Shown here one piece after another: positions 34,208-43,330 of a DNA stretch of 64,000 bases. Every line of letters begins with the position of its first letter. Within the stretch, counting starts at the first letter, position 1. The position numbers were made by a program, and so were the translations under genes. The notes beneath the pieces are model-generated. The model saw only the letters and a list, made by a program, of their open reading frames with translations. It was not told the origin of the DNA and did not search any database. Origin of the DNA: a virus; the IMG/VR virus record IMGVR_UViG_3300031463_000004, positions 1 through 64,000 of that record, one strand, 5' to 3'.

Positions 34208-35505
34208 CAGTACTCTACCAGGTTCTGCGTTTCTGGGTCTATCCTAAGTGTGATCTGCTTTCCAGCAACCCCATCCCGGTTCTTAGCCAGATAACAACGG
34301 GTAATCGTTGGGTCGTCCTCATCAATCGTGAGCGTAAGGATGATATCGCTGATGGCCGCCTTAGAGATACTTGCATCAATGTACTTCAGCGTAATCAGGG
34401 TTCTATCCATCCCCTCCCTATTGGTTTGGCTCGCCGTGCATACAGGGACTTCGCATTCTCTGGACCATGCAATAAGACTCTTGTATATCTGTTCAATGTC
34501 TAGATAGTTTCTTTCGGACTTATGTACCGGAGCCAGCTTGTCTGCATAGTCTACTAGAATCAAGCCCGGCTTCCTATGTGTTTTCAGGTATTCTGCATAA
34601 AATGCCTTTAAGTCATCAACTGTTGCAACACCAGGACTAAACTGGGCAAAGTAAACTGTACTGTCTACGGACCCCCTCAATTCTTCGAGTCTCTGCTTGA
34701 GTTCGTCAACATGTTCCGTAACATAGTTTTTCCCCATCTGGAGAACTCTCATAGCGAGACGCATACACAGTTTCCACGACGCCATCTCTACGCTGAGAAA
34801 CAGTGCGTCTTGGTGTTGTTGTGTTGCAGCGTGTGCTAGGCTCAGAAGAAATCTAGTCTTACCTCCACTTGTAGGAGCCACAACAACACACAACTCACCT
34901 GGCCCGAGTCCATCAATGTAGGCATCAAGTGTGGGGAACATGGTCCGTATCGCAGATTCCCTACGCTCCAGTATTTTATCACACCAAGAATTATCCAAGA
35001 AACTCATAATTTCTGTGTTGGACGAATCCGATACACCTACGGCCTCAGACACAAGTTCAGCGAATCTGCTGAGTTCACCAGCCTTGACAAGAGCATCTTT
35101 TTGTCGGAGTGCCAATTCCAGACGTTGTGCCCGAACAAATGTTACTGCACGTTGCCTGTAATATACCAGATCGGTCTCTGGGAGGACAGGAACATTCTGG
35201 AGTGTCTCAAGAGCCATGGAAAGGATCTCAGTAGGATACTCCATGGAATCGTCTTCTGGCCTAAACGTGTCAACCAGCAGAGACTGGAGGGTATCAACAG
35301 TCGGAGACGCTCCATACTGTCGGATGTAAGTAAGTATTGTCTCCACAATCTTTTCCACGATTGGATCTGGGAAGTAGTTCGGTCTGACAATACCAGCATT
35401 GAAACCTTGGTCCTGTAAGAGAAGACCAAGTACAATCAGCTGGTCTTGGGATTCTGGTGCTGTAATATCGTGAATGACAAGACCATGTGTATCATTCGTC
35501 GGCAT
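34207..35505 (-). CDS. Replicative DNA helicase, DnaB type
   Basis: ATG 35505 is preferred over GTG 35511; it overlaps the loader gene by 14 bases. About 432 residues. An N-terminal helical domain (SQDQLIVLGLLLQDQG ... PTVDTLQSLLV) is followed by a RecA-fold motor with Walker A APTSGGKTRFL (about 209), ALFLSVEM, Walker B GLILVDYADKLAP and PVCTASQTNREG. This is the hexameric replicative helicase. Order on the transcript is loader, helicase, primase. Confidence 0.92.
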   Translation of the reverse strand: MPTNDTHGLVIHDITAPESQDQLIVLGLLLQDQGFNAGIVRPNYFPDPIVEKIVETILTYIRQYGASPTVDTLQSLLVDTFRPEDDSMEYPTEILSMALETLQNVPVLPETDLVYYRQRAVTFVRAQRLELALRQKDALVKAGELSRFAELVSEAVGVSDSSNTEIMSFLDNSWCDKILERRESAIRTMFPTLDAYIDGLGPGELCVVVAPTSGGKTRFLLSLAHAATQQHQDALFLSVEMASWKLCMRLAMRVLQMGKNYVTEHVDELKQRLEELRGSVDSTVYFAQFSPGVATVDDLKAFYAEYLKTHRKPGLILVDYADKLAPVHKSERNYLDIEQIYKSLIAWSRECEVPVCTASQTNREGMDRTLITLKYIDASISKAAISDIILTLTIDEDDPTITRCYLAKNRDGVAGKQITLRIDPETQNLVEY

Positions 35506-36229
35506 CCCCACACCCCACGAACTTGACCTTCCGCATGTCCTCTCCGACTAGATATAGCCAAGTAGCACTGGCAAGTCTGCTCTCAATCCTTCCACCTAAG
35601 ATAGACCCTAGAGTCTCTTTTGTATGATTCGTAGTGATGAGAATGTTCTCATGATAGTTCAGGAGTTGGCGGAAATAATCCCGGAATGTGTCGCTTGTTC
35701 TCTCAGAGCCGAGGTCATCGAACACAACTGGGACATTTCTATCTGGACCAATATCCAACCCATCAAACTCTGATGCATCCACGAAAACAGGATTGACCCC
35801 AACATAAGGCTTCATGAGACCGCGTGTATCCTCTCCCTTACTGTGCATAACAGCCAATTCGTGGAATCCTGTTGCAGATACAATGATACACTTTCTGAGG
35901 CTGCGTCGGATGCGGTACCAAACCGATAGTGCAAGCCTACTTTTTCCACGACCTGGTAACGCAGATAAGATTATAATCCCACACGGGGATTCCGCCCAGG
36001 ACATGATTGTAACAATGGCTTCTTCGTTACCTGGCAGGATTCTGTACGTATCGAAAAGATAGGGTCTATCTCCCCGTACCCCAAATTGAGTCGCCCATAC
36101 CCATGCCTCCGTCACAAGTGGGCACACTTTTTTGATATCTGTGCCAACTAGAGTGTGGTACTCGCCATCACAGATGAGGCTCTTTGGGGACCCCTTAGGA
36201 AGATACGGACAATCCATACACAACTCCAA
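35492..36229 (-). CDS. Helicase loader, DnaC/IstB-like AAA+ ATPase
   Basis: 245 residues. An N-terminal Cys group (CMDC, SLIC) is followed by the AAA+ core: Walker A ALPGRGKSRLAL (about 90-101), Walker B PVVFDDLGSERTSD, sensor 1 NILITTNH and the arginine-containing box GGRIESRLA. Typical size and motifs for loaders that deliver DnaB-type helicase to the origin. It is next to the helicase and just downstream of the putative initiator. Confidence 0.87.
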   Translation of the reverse strand: MELCMDCPYLPKGSPKSLICDGEYHTLVGTDIKKVCPLVTEAWVWATQFGVRGDRPYLFDTYRILPGNEEAIVTIMSWAESPCGIIILSALPGRGKSRLALSVWYRIRRSLRKCIIVSATGFHELAVMHSKGEDTRGLMKPYVGVNPVFVDASEFDGLDIGPDRNVPVVFDDLGSERTSDTFRDYFRQLLNYHENILITTNHTKETLGSILGGRIESRLASATWLYLVGEDMRKVKFVGCGDADE

Positions 36230-36264
36230 TGTACTGACTCTAAGCCCATCAGAATATTACTTGG

Positions 36265-37950
36265 TCAATCTTCAGGGAACTTCAGTCCAGGGTACTTTGC
36301 CTTAGCAAGAGCTTTTAGTCTCTCATACTCTCCTGGTGGGAGTTGCTTACCTATAACATGAGTCTGTTCAACCATGGGGATCGCAAACGTACTATTCTTT
36401 GGACCTGGTGTCAGAAGACGTCGTTTATGCGCCTCCATGGCACTTTTGATTTTCGCATAATTGTCACAGAAGAACTGGGCAGACACAACTTTGTGTGCCC
36501 AGAAGTCGTCACATGGGTACCAGTCCAACACTGAGAGTACTGTATCCAATGTGTCACCATAAGATTTTCGGGACTCCAAGAGCTCGTCGATTAGGAAAGT
36601 CCAATCACGTTGATGTTTTTCACATTCTGTTGCTAATTCTGGGAGTATTGAGGTGATGCGCTCAACAAGGCGCTTTGTTACGGAGATAGCGTCTTCTGTT
36701 GGAGGTACTTGTCTGCGCAACAATGTTGGCACCATATCCAGGAACGCCTCCCATGGATGATACCTACGAATTAGTTTAAATTCGTCCATGGACAGGTAAT
36801 CCATGAACATATCTCGTAACACGTCACCGGGTATCCCTCTCTGGATGAGAGATTTAACAGAACCAGCAATACGTCCCCTACGTTGGGGGAATGATGAGAA
36901 TGCCCCCCATCTTTCCGTATGGGCTGTAATGATTGCATCTACTACGGATTTGATAGGACCACTGGAGCGATTCTTCTTGTACCCAGGTGGAGGTGGGAAA
37001 TACGCGGGGGCTTTTGTTCTTTTCTTTCCCTCGCCAGTTGTTTTGGTCTCGCCGATTTGGTTCTGGATTGTGTCTGGGATGCGCACGCTTTTGCGTGCGC
37101 CGGCATGAGACTCGCTGTAGCGAGTCTCTATGACTCCGTTAGTGTGATCGAATACACTCTGTTTCTCTGTATCAGTATAACTACCAGTATGACTTAGATC
37201 TCCAGATCTAGATATATTATTATTTATACTATTATCGCGCACGCGCGCGCACGCGCGCGAGAGAGACACACCTAACACACTGGAAACAAACGACTTTTTC
37301 AACGTTACGCAAACTCTCTTCTCAGATTCCACACAACTACTTTCTGCCGCTTCCACAGCACTCATCTTGTTGTGTTGTTTATGTCCATGTTCTGTTGCAA
37401 TCTGTTCTCTAACTCCAGTATTTGATGGGCTCCTATCCTGTGTTCTGGCTTCTCCTACAATGCAGTCCTGAGTATCTGGCGTCTCAGAACAACTGTTACA
37501 AATGACAGGAACAGCATTGTTTTTCATGGCACCACACCTCTTTTCTCGAACCGTGTTGCTTTGTTCCATATGGCTGTTCTTCATGCAGTACATATACCGT
37601 TTTGCTGTTTCTGCATTGTATTCGTTAGTAGTTGGACGAACGTGTGCGGACCCGTGTCTTCTCTTCCTGTTACCATTCTGTGTGCTGTACGACACGGTTA
37701 TCCAACCACCTGAGAAATCACACGTTAGTCCATCTATGCCATTTAAACCACGTAGGAGGCCAATAGCGAGGTTTTCTTTCACGGCAAGTATATCGGCCCA
37801 ACCCCTGACTGTTCTCGATACGTAGGCCACTTCACCGTGGCCACGCGGGCGGTATTTTTGGATGGCCTCCTCCAATAGGTGGGCGGCACCATAACCTTCC
37901 GCTCCCCATCTGTTTAGTGCGACTGTCTTCGCTGTACTCAGTGTCGGCAT
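36265..37950 (-). CDS. Putative replication initiator with low-complexity middle
   Basis: 561 residues. The N-terminal 100 residues look like a winged-helix/HTH DNA-binding region (TAKTVALNRWGAEGYGAAHL, VKENLAIGLLRGLNGIDGL). The middle (about 110-320) is poorly structured and Asn/Ser/Lys rich. The C-terminal part is helical (GPIKSVVDAIITAHTERWGA, FKLIRRYHPWEAFLDMV), as in lambda O/DnaD-like proteins that contact the loader and helicase. The gene order initiator, loader, helicase, primase supports the call. The coding sequence for the middle holds hairpins and an AT-rich tract that look like an origin. Confidence 0.6.
   Translation of the reverse strand: MPTLSTAKTVALNRWGAEGYGAAHLLEEAIQKYRPRGHGEVAYVSRTVRGWADILAVKENLAIGLLRGLNGIDGLTCDFSGGWITVSYSTQNGNRKRRHGSAHVRPTTNEYNAETAKRYMYCMKNSHMEQSNTVREKRCGAMKNNAVPVICNSCSETPDTQDCIVGEARTQDRSPSNTGVREQIATEHGHKQHNKMSAVEAAESSCVESEKRVCVTLKKSFVSSVLGVSLSRACARVRDNSINNNISRSGDLSHTGSYTDTEKQSVFDHTNGVIETRYSESHAGARKSVRIPDTIQNQIGETKTTGEGKKRTKAPAYFPPPPGYKKNRSSGPIKSVVDAIITAHTERWGAFSSFPQRRGRIAGSVKSLIQRGIPGDVLRDMFMDYLSMDEFKLIRRYHPWEAFLDMVPTLLRRQVPPTEDAISVTKRLVERITSILPELATECEKHQRDWTFLIDELLESRKSYGDTLDTVLSVLDWYPCDDFWAHKVVSAQFFCDNYAKIKSAMEAHKRRLLTPGPKNSTFAIPMVEQTHVIGKQLPPGEYERLKALAKAKYPGLKFPED
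37081..37260. other. Candidate replication origin inside the initiator gene
   Basis: Seen in 180 bp: a perfect hairpin GCGCACGC-TTTT-GCGTGCGC (37081-37100); a perfect 10-bp hairpin GAGACTCGCT/AGCGAGTCTC with a 2-base gap (37107-37128); TAGATCT-CC-AGATCTA (37195-37210); a 27-base almost pure A/T tract (37209-37235); and 24 bases of strictly alternating pyrimidine-purine, mostly CG (37236-37259), a Z-DNA-prone sequence. An unwinding element next to inverted repeats inside an initiator gene is the lambda-O arrangement. The encoded protein segment is low-complexity, so the DNA itself is probably constrained. Confidence 0.55.
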
Positions 37951-37958
37951 TCAGTACC

Positions 37959-39464
37959 TCACAATTCGCCAGAATCAATCCACGTCAGGTTGTATCCTTC
38001 CGATTCATACACCGAGATACGTTCTAGGGTGTGACTGGACATGTAGAGGTCTTGGGCATCAAAGAAATCGAAGACGTCAACGTGCCCTTTACCATCTGTG
38101 TTCCTCATCCCCCGCCCTAATCTCTGAATCGTTCCGCTATGGTCACGTCCACCACCTGCGAGTATAAGGGTTCTTACGGACGGCAAGTCAACTCCTTTTT
38201 CGAGAATACGTGTGGCAATGAGAACATTTGTGTCCCCACGTCTGAACTTTTCCAGTTCAGATTTTCTGGTTTCAGACATAACGTCTCCATGTAAATACAC
38301 AACTGTTTTGTTCTCTCGAACTCTGGCGCGAATGAGTGTTTCTAATATCTTTCCATGATTGGATTTCGATTGGACGAGAATGAGTACTTTGTCTCTGGAC
38401 TCTGCAATCTTTGTTATTGCAGTATTTCTTCTCATGTTTTCGTGGATATTTCTTTTTACAGAATCAGAATACTTACACACGATGGAGTTTGAATTGGGAG
38501 GTGGAGTCCACCCATCGTATACAACAATGTGTATCCTCGGCTCGGCAAGAATGCCCTTGTTTACGAGTTCAATTGCAGGGATGTCTACAATGACTTCCCC
38601 GCATATTTCTATCAATTTCAGTGTATTTGTGTCTCCTCTGTGGTACGGAGTCGCACTGAGACCGTACCGGTAGTGAGCTTTCCTAAATGCTTGGATGACT
38701 CCGTAGAAACCATCGGATGTAGCCAAATGACACTCATCCGCAAACACAACGGACACTTGAGAAAGCCACTCCGATATGGGGGAATTTCGGAGTGACCATA
38801 TCTTGGTAAGGACCTGCCCTTTTGTGTCCCCCTTTTCACTTCGCTTTTCTTCTAGGGACTGTACGGTCGCAACACAGATGCGGCCAGAACCCACATCTGT
38901 AGCCCCACCACCAAAACACCACACATCCTCGTCGAGCAATCTGGACAGTTCTTCTCTGGCCTGGTAGAGCAAATCCAGGGAATCTACCAGAAAAACGGCC
39001 CTGTGTTCTTTGAGTACCTGGAGGATGATAGCGGCAACGGTAGTTTTCCCACCGCCTGTTGGCACCCGGATTGTCCCTCTGTGCTTCTGCAGCGCCGTCT
39101 TTGCGGCTTCCCACTGGAATGCGTAGGGTCCAGTTTCGCTTATATCTCTACCAGACAATCCTGGTGGGTGTCTGGGCACAGGGTCAAATTGTGGAACCCC
39201 AGAAATCGTTACTTGGTACCCTAAGAGACCACATTCCGATACAACTCTATCCAACAGACCAGTCGGGAATACACCGTTTGTGTGTACCGGACGCCTGTAG
39301 CCATCCCACTCCCCAGAAATATATGCGCGAGAAAACTCCGCACCATCAACACGTGTACATATTGTGTTCCGCAGATGCGTGATGAGGTGTATTTGACCCC
39401 CGTCCTGTGCCCGAAGACAGGACGTTGATGCCCCGTACCTTATCTCGACACGGCGACAACCCAC
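37959..39464 (-). CDS. SF2 DNA/RNA helicase, UvsW-like
   Basis: 501 residues from GTG 39464 with GGGGAG five bases upstream. Motif Q-like PYAFQWEAAKTALQKH, Walker A RVPTGGGKTTVAA (about 135), DECH box VFADECHLA (about 243), motif III YGLSATPYHRG, motif V LIATRILEKGVDLPS and motif VI QRLGRGMRN. This is a DExH helicase of the T4 UvsW / type III restriction helicase group. In T4 such an enzyme removes R-loops and restarts stalled forks. Last gene of the replication block before the tail genes. Confidence 0.88.
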   Translation of the reverse strand: MGCRRVEIRYGASTSCLRAQDGGQIHLITHLRNTICTRVDGAEFSRAYISGEWDGYRRPVHTNGVFPTGLLDRVVSECGLLGYQVTISGVPQFDPVPRHPPGLSGRDISETGPYAFQWEAAKTALQKHRGTIRVPTGGGKTTVAAIILQVLKEHRAVFLVDSLDLLYQAREELSRLLDEDVWCFGGGATDVGSGRICVATVQSLEEKRSEKGDTKGQVLTKIWSLRNSPISEWLSQVSVVFADECHLATSDGFYGVIQAFRKAHYRYGLSATPYHRGDTNTLKLIEICGEVIVDIPAIELVNKGILAEPRIHIVVYDGWTPPPNSNSIVCKYSDSVKRNIHENMRRNTAITKIAESRDKVLILVQSKSNHGKILETLIRARVRENKTVVYLHGDVMSETRKSELEKFRRGDTNVLIATRILEKGVDLPSVRTLILAGGGRDHSGTIQRLGRGMRNTDGKGHVDVFDFFDAQDLYMSSHTLERISVYESEGYNLTWIDSGEL

Positions 39465-39501
39465 GACAACTCCCCTGTGCTATAACACAGTGCTCGTGGT
39501 T

Positions 39502-42500
39502 CTAGGTCTGAGGTTGTGTAACAGTCACGTCAAATGGAATAGTTTTGGGCTGGCTTGGTTGTGCAAACACACCAACAAACCAGTTTCTGACTGGACCTGT
39601 CCCTGGAGCTATTGTTGCTGGGTGGAACTGAATCCGTTTCACGCCACCTCCAGCACTATCATCTTTCAAATCGTAATCATCTGGGGTATCAGGTAAGCTG
39701 TCTCGTCTCAAATAGATATATAGTGGGTCCCCGTTTACAGGTGTTACCTTAACGGTGACGAGATTGTTGCCACGGCTCTTGAACCAGAAATAGAACCATG
39801 TCCCAGCAGGAGACGCATTCATTGCGAGGTACCGTGGGAGAGTTGTGTTTTTCTTTATGTAAACAAACGGTATCGGTTCTGATGTGAAATCCTGACCCAC
39901 CAGATTCGCCCCAGATACTGTTGGTGTCAGATACGGCGGAGACAACATCTGCCACTCAGATACCTGACTACTCGGGTCGTATTCTGGGTCGAGTACATAG
40001 TACCCGTCAGGAACGTTCGGTATTGTATAATTCCCGTTGGTATCGGTTGTACCTACCGCAATTGGGGTGTCAGACCCATTGAACCTGTCGTACAATTCCA
40101 CGTTTATACCGGATACACCAATAGGGTATGTAGGTCTCCCGGAGTAGTAGAAGATTATGTAAGCGGAATCAATCTGTGCGGTTACTGGAGTCCCTATCCC
40201 ATCGACTCTAGAAGCAATAACTCCTATGCCATATTCCTTGGTACGAATGTCATCTGATGTCAAGGACCCTAGCCCAATCAGATCCGTTGGGCCTCCATAG
40301 GTGACCCATTCCCAACCGGAAGCACTCCAAGTATGACCAGGGTATTGAACTGGGTCATGTATAACCCCATTTTTGATGTGTCTCAAATTGGTTGTTACAC
40401 CACCTGGAACATCCGCAAGTACTCTCAGGTGCAGTTCTACACCAGTGATTTGGGTGCCTGGAGGTATGTCCGTTCCTACAGGCCACTTTAGTGCCAACAG
40501 ATTAGACTTAGGAGCCGGACCTGTTAGAGTCACGCTGGCTCCAAGACCGTCAGTCACTGCGACGTTATACCGGTATGACCATGGGACATATCCATAGCTA
40601 CTATTATTGTTATAGATAGTGAATTTATCAATACCATTGAATGTGATCGTTCCGGAAATTGTGTGGGATTGAGGTGGTTGGGTTGTCATATACTTGGTGT
40701 CGGTCTTTGTCACAACAGCGCCAACGGAATCGTGCGCAGTCATCGTAACGGTAAATGTCCCAGACGTAGTGTATGTATGTGTGATCTGATACCCAGTTAC
40801 TGTAGGAGATGTGTCTCCAAAGTCCCATGTGAATGTGTATGGAGGTGTACCACCAGACCCAGAAGCAGAGAATGTGACATCCACTGGTACAGTAGAACTG
40901 CTATGAATGTCTTCTGTGAACCATGCCTGTAATGGTGCTGTACCTCCGATATACTTTGTATCGGTCTTTGTGATTGATCCTCCAGCCGCATCCGTTGCTG
41001 TCATAGTAACCGTGAAAGCCCCACTTGCAGTATATGTATGAGAGGTTATAGACCCAGTTTGTGTCGGTGTAGTGTCCCCAAAATCCCACATGAAGTTGTA
41101 TGGGGGAGTGCCTCCCTCTGCGTATCCTGAGACCGTCACGGTCACTGGGTATGTTGGGCTACTGTGGATGTCTTCATAGAACCATGCTGTCATCGTACCA
41201 CTTGACCCAACTGTAAATGTCCACGTCGCTGGTGTGGATTCCTGTCCAGCATTATCCTTTGCTTTGACGTAGAACGTATATGTTCCGTACGGGAGGTTTG
41301 TGTACGTCTTCTGAGTGTCGTGGTTCCACGGGCCATAGTTCGACTCAGTTGGAAATAGATAGTAGGCATACAGAATATCTGCGTCTGGTGTTCTATCGTC
41401 GTGTCCGACCCATTTCAGGGTGGCGTCTCCTGTAGACCCCGGTGGTTGGCCACTTGCGGTCACTGTGATCACTGTCGGGGCAGAGAATACAATGGTGTTT
41501 GCAGTATCCGTAACCTTCAACCTGCAATTGTATGTCCCAGGAGTTGTGTACACATGGGACGTATTTTGATTTGGGGAGTCTGGTGTTCCGTCCCCAAATG
41601 ACCAGAGATAGGAATATGGTGGGGTCCCTCCACTCACATAGCCGGACGCTCCTACGGTGAGAGGAGCTGGTCCCGTTGTTGGTAGAACAGAAGTATTCAC
41701 GAGAAGACCGCCGCCACCACCAGACGATGTGACTGTTATGTTCAAGGTATTGGATTGCACGGAGAGAGGAGGCGAACTAGAGTCCGATACAGATAGCCGT
41801 ACTTGAAACGTCCCGATTGCTGTGTATTGATGTACTGGGTTCTGGTCTGAACTGTGGTTTGTGTCTCCTAGATCCCAGTCGTACGTGTATGGTGGGTTCC
41901 CACCACTCACCGTGCTTGTGAAGTGAACAGTGAGTGGGGATGGACCAGTCGTAACGTCCGATTGAATCGTTGCGTAGAACTGACCAGCTTGAGATACCGT
42001 AATCTGATGGGTCTTTACACTGGTCATTGACGTATACACGTCTCGTACCTGAAGAGAGGCCGTGTATGTACCAGGAGATATATATACGTGCGAGCAGTTC
42101 GGTGACGTGTTCCCTTGCGACCCATCCCCGAATTGCCATAGGTATTCGTAATGCCCACTACCCGTAACGGATACTGTCTGAAAGTTTACGCCTAGTGGCG
42201 CAGGCCCAGTGTCAGGACTTACACTGATCTCAAAGTCGAGATTTCCCTGGTTTACAATTACAGTCGTGTATTCTGGGGTCGCTATGCTAACGTTGCCAAC
42301 AGAATCAATCGCGGCCTCTCTAATCTCATAAGTTCCAGGATTTGTGTATATGTGGTAGCCAGTGACAGTACCATCAGTCACATACGTTACACTTGTCCCA
42401 TCACCAAAATCTATGATTTCCGTGTAAGGTGGTGTCCCGAATGCACAATTTGTGCTGTAGGATACGGAGAGTGGAGCGTACCCCGTTAGTGGACTTCCGG

Positions 42501-43314
42501 CGAACAGTATGCTAAATGTTCCAGGATTTTGTTTCGTTACTGTTATTCTGATGCTCTGTTCCCCTGTCCGTCCTGTAGAGTCCGTGACAGTCATCTTTGC
42601 TGCGTATATTCCAATAGATGAATACGTATGTGTGGGTATCGGTGTCCCATTCACCGGAGCACTGCCATCCCCAGGGTCGAATGAATACGTATATGGCGGT
42701 GTCCCGGATTGAACTGTGGTTGTAAACGAAACATTTAGTGGGACTGCACCAGATACAACAGACGATGTGAATGTGAAATCAATAGCGTGGACGGTATACC
42801 ACACCGTCATAGTGACTTGATCAATGTAGGCTGTTGCATTGGGTGGTCTTGATGCATCAGCAGATATCTGGATGGCAACGCCTGACGAAGGAGATAATAG
42901 TTGGCTCGGAGTAAGTACCAACCCCCACAAATCTGTAGACCCACCATGACCTCGTATCTGGTTGGTCTCAGGCCAAAACCCTACGTCTGCTCTATTAGCA
43001 GAAGTTTTTATTTGGTTGTTTATAACCAAATATACAGAATTATCTCGGATCAGCCCACCCTGTGACTCTTTGCACAGTATGTCTATCTGTACTCCACTTA
43101 TCTCTGCGTTTGATGGTATCGGATCCCCAACAGGACCTAGGCACATCAGATAGTTAGATATTGGACTCGATTGTGGGTTGCTATTCACAAAACATGTGGC
43201 GTATTGTCCGTTTGCAGTTTTTGCATTGTCGGGGTTCGCCCACGGCTGATACCCAGATGTTGTGTTGTTGGTTATCGTGCTGAATGTATATGTTTTGTAC
43301 GACGTTACTGGCAT
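39502..43314 (-). CDS. Large PKD-repeat protein, likely tail fibre/adhesin
   Basis: 1270 residues. An N-terminal beta domain (about 1-190) is followed by seven PKD-like modules, each with a PPY-x-x-W-x-F-G-D-G core and an H-x-Y strand. Modules six and seven are near-duplicates (both start WF-x-E-D-I-H-S-S and end KTDTKY). A fibronectin-like module (GDATLKWVGHDD) lies between the fifth and sixth. After that come a jelly-roll-like domain, a carboxypeptidase-regulatory-like module (GTTDTNGNYTIPNVPDGYYV) and a C-terminal pre-peptidase-like beta domain. PKD and related Ig-like folds in phage tails often bind host carbohydrate or protein. No catalytic motif was found. Confidence 0.8.
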   Translation of the reverse strand: MPVTSYKTYTFSTITNNTTSGYQPWANPDNAKTANGQYATCFVNSNPQSSPISNYLMCLGPVGDPIPSNAEISGVQIDILCKESQGGLIRDNSVYLVINNQIKTSANRADVGFWPETNQIRGHGGSTDLWGLVLTPSQLLSPSSGVAIQISADASRPPNATAYIDQVTMTVWYTVHAIDFTFTSSVVSGAVPLNVSFTTTVQSGTPPYTYSFDPGDGSAPVNGTPIPTHTYSSIGIYAAKMTVTDSTGRTGEQSIRITVTKQNPGTFSILFAGSPLTGYAPLSVSYSTNCAFGTPPYTEIIDFGDGTSVTYVTDGTVTGYHIYTNPGTYEIREAAIDSVGNVSIATPEYTTVIVNQGNLDFEISVSPDTGPAPLGVNFQTVSVTGSGHYEYLWQFGDGSQGNTSPNCSHVYISPGTYTASLQVRDVYTSMTSVKTHQITVSQAGQFYATIQSDVTTGPSPLTVHFTSTVSGGNPPYTYDWDLGDTNHSSDQNPVHQYTAIGTFQVRLSVSDSSSPPLSVQSNTLNITVTSSGGGGGLLVNTSVLPTTGPAPLTVGASGYVSGGTPPYSYLWSFGDGTPDSPNQNTSHVYTTPGTYNCRLKVTDTANTIVFSAPTVITVTASGQPPGSTGDATLKWVGHDDRTPDADILYAYYLFPTESNYGPWNHDTQKTYTNLPYGTYTFYVKAKDNAGQESTPATWTFTVGSSGTMTAWFYEDIHSSPTYPVTVTVSGYAEGGTPPYNFMWDFGDTTPTQTGSITSHTYTASGAFTVTMTATDAAGGSITKTDTKYIGGTAPLQAWFTEDIHSSSTVPVDVTFSASGSGGTPPYTFTWDFGDTSPTVTGYQITHTYTTSGTFTVTMTAHDSVGAVVTKTDTKYMTTQPPQSHTISGTITFNGIDKFTIYNNNSSYGYVPWSYRYNVAVTDGLGASVTLTGPAPKSNLLALKWPVGTDIPPGTQITGVELHLRVLADVPGGVTTNLRHIKNGVIHDPVQYPGHTWSASGWEWVTYGGPTDLIGLGSLTSDDIRTKEYGIGVIASRVDGIGTPVTAQIDSAYIIFYYSGRPTYPIGVSGINVELYDRFNGSDTPIAVGTTDTNGNYTIPNVPDGYYVLDPEYDPSSQVSEWQMLSPPYLTPTVSGANLVGQDFTSEPIPFVYIKKNTTLPRYLAMNASPAGTWFYFWFKSRGNNLVTVKVTPVNGDPLYIYLRRDSLPDTPDDYDLKDDSAGGGVKRIQFHPATIAPGTGPVRNWFVGVFAQPSQPKTIPFDVTVTQPQT

Positions 43315-43330
43315 TTTGGCCTCACAAGAA

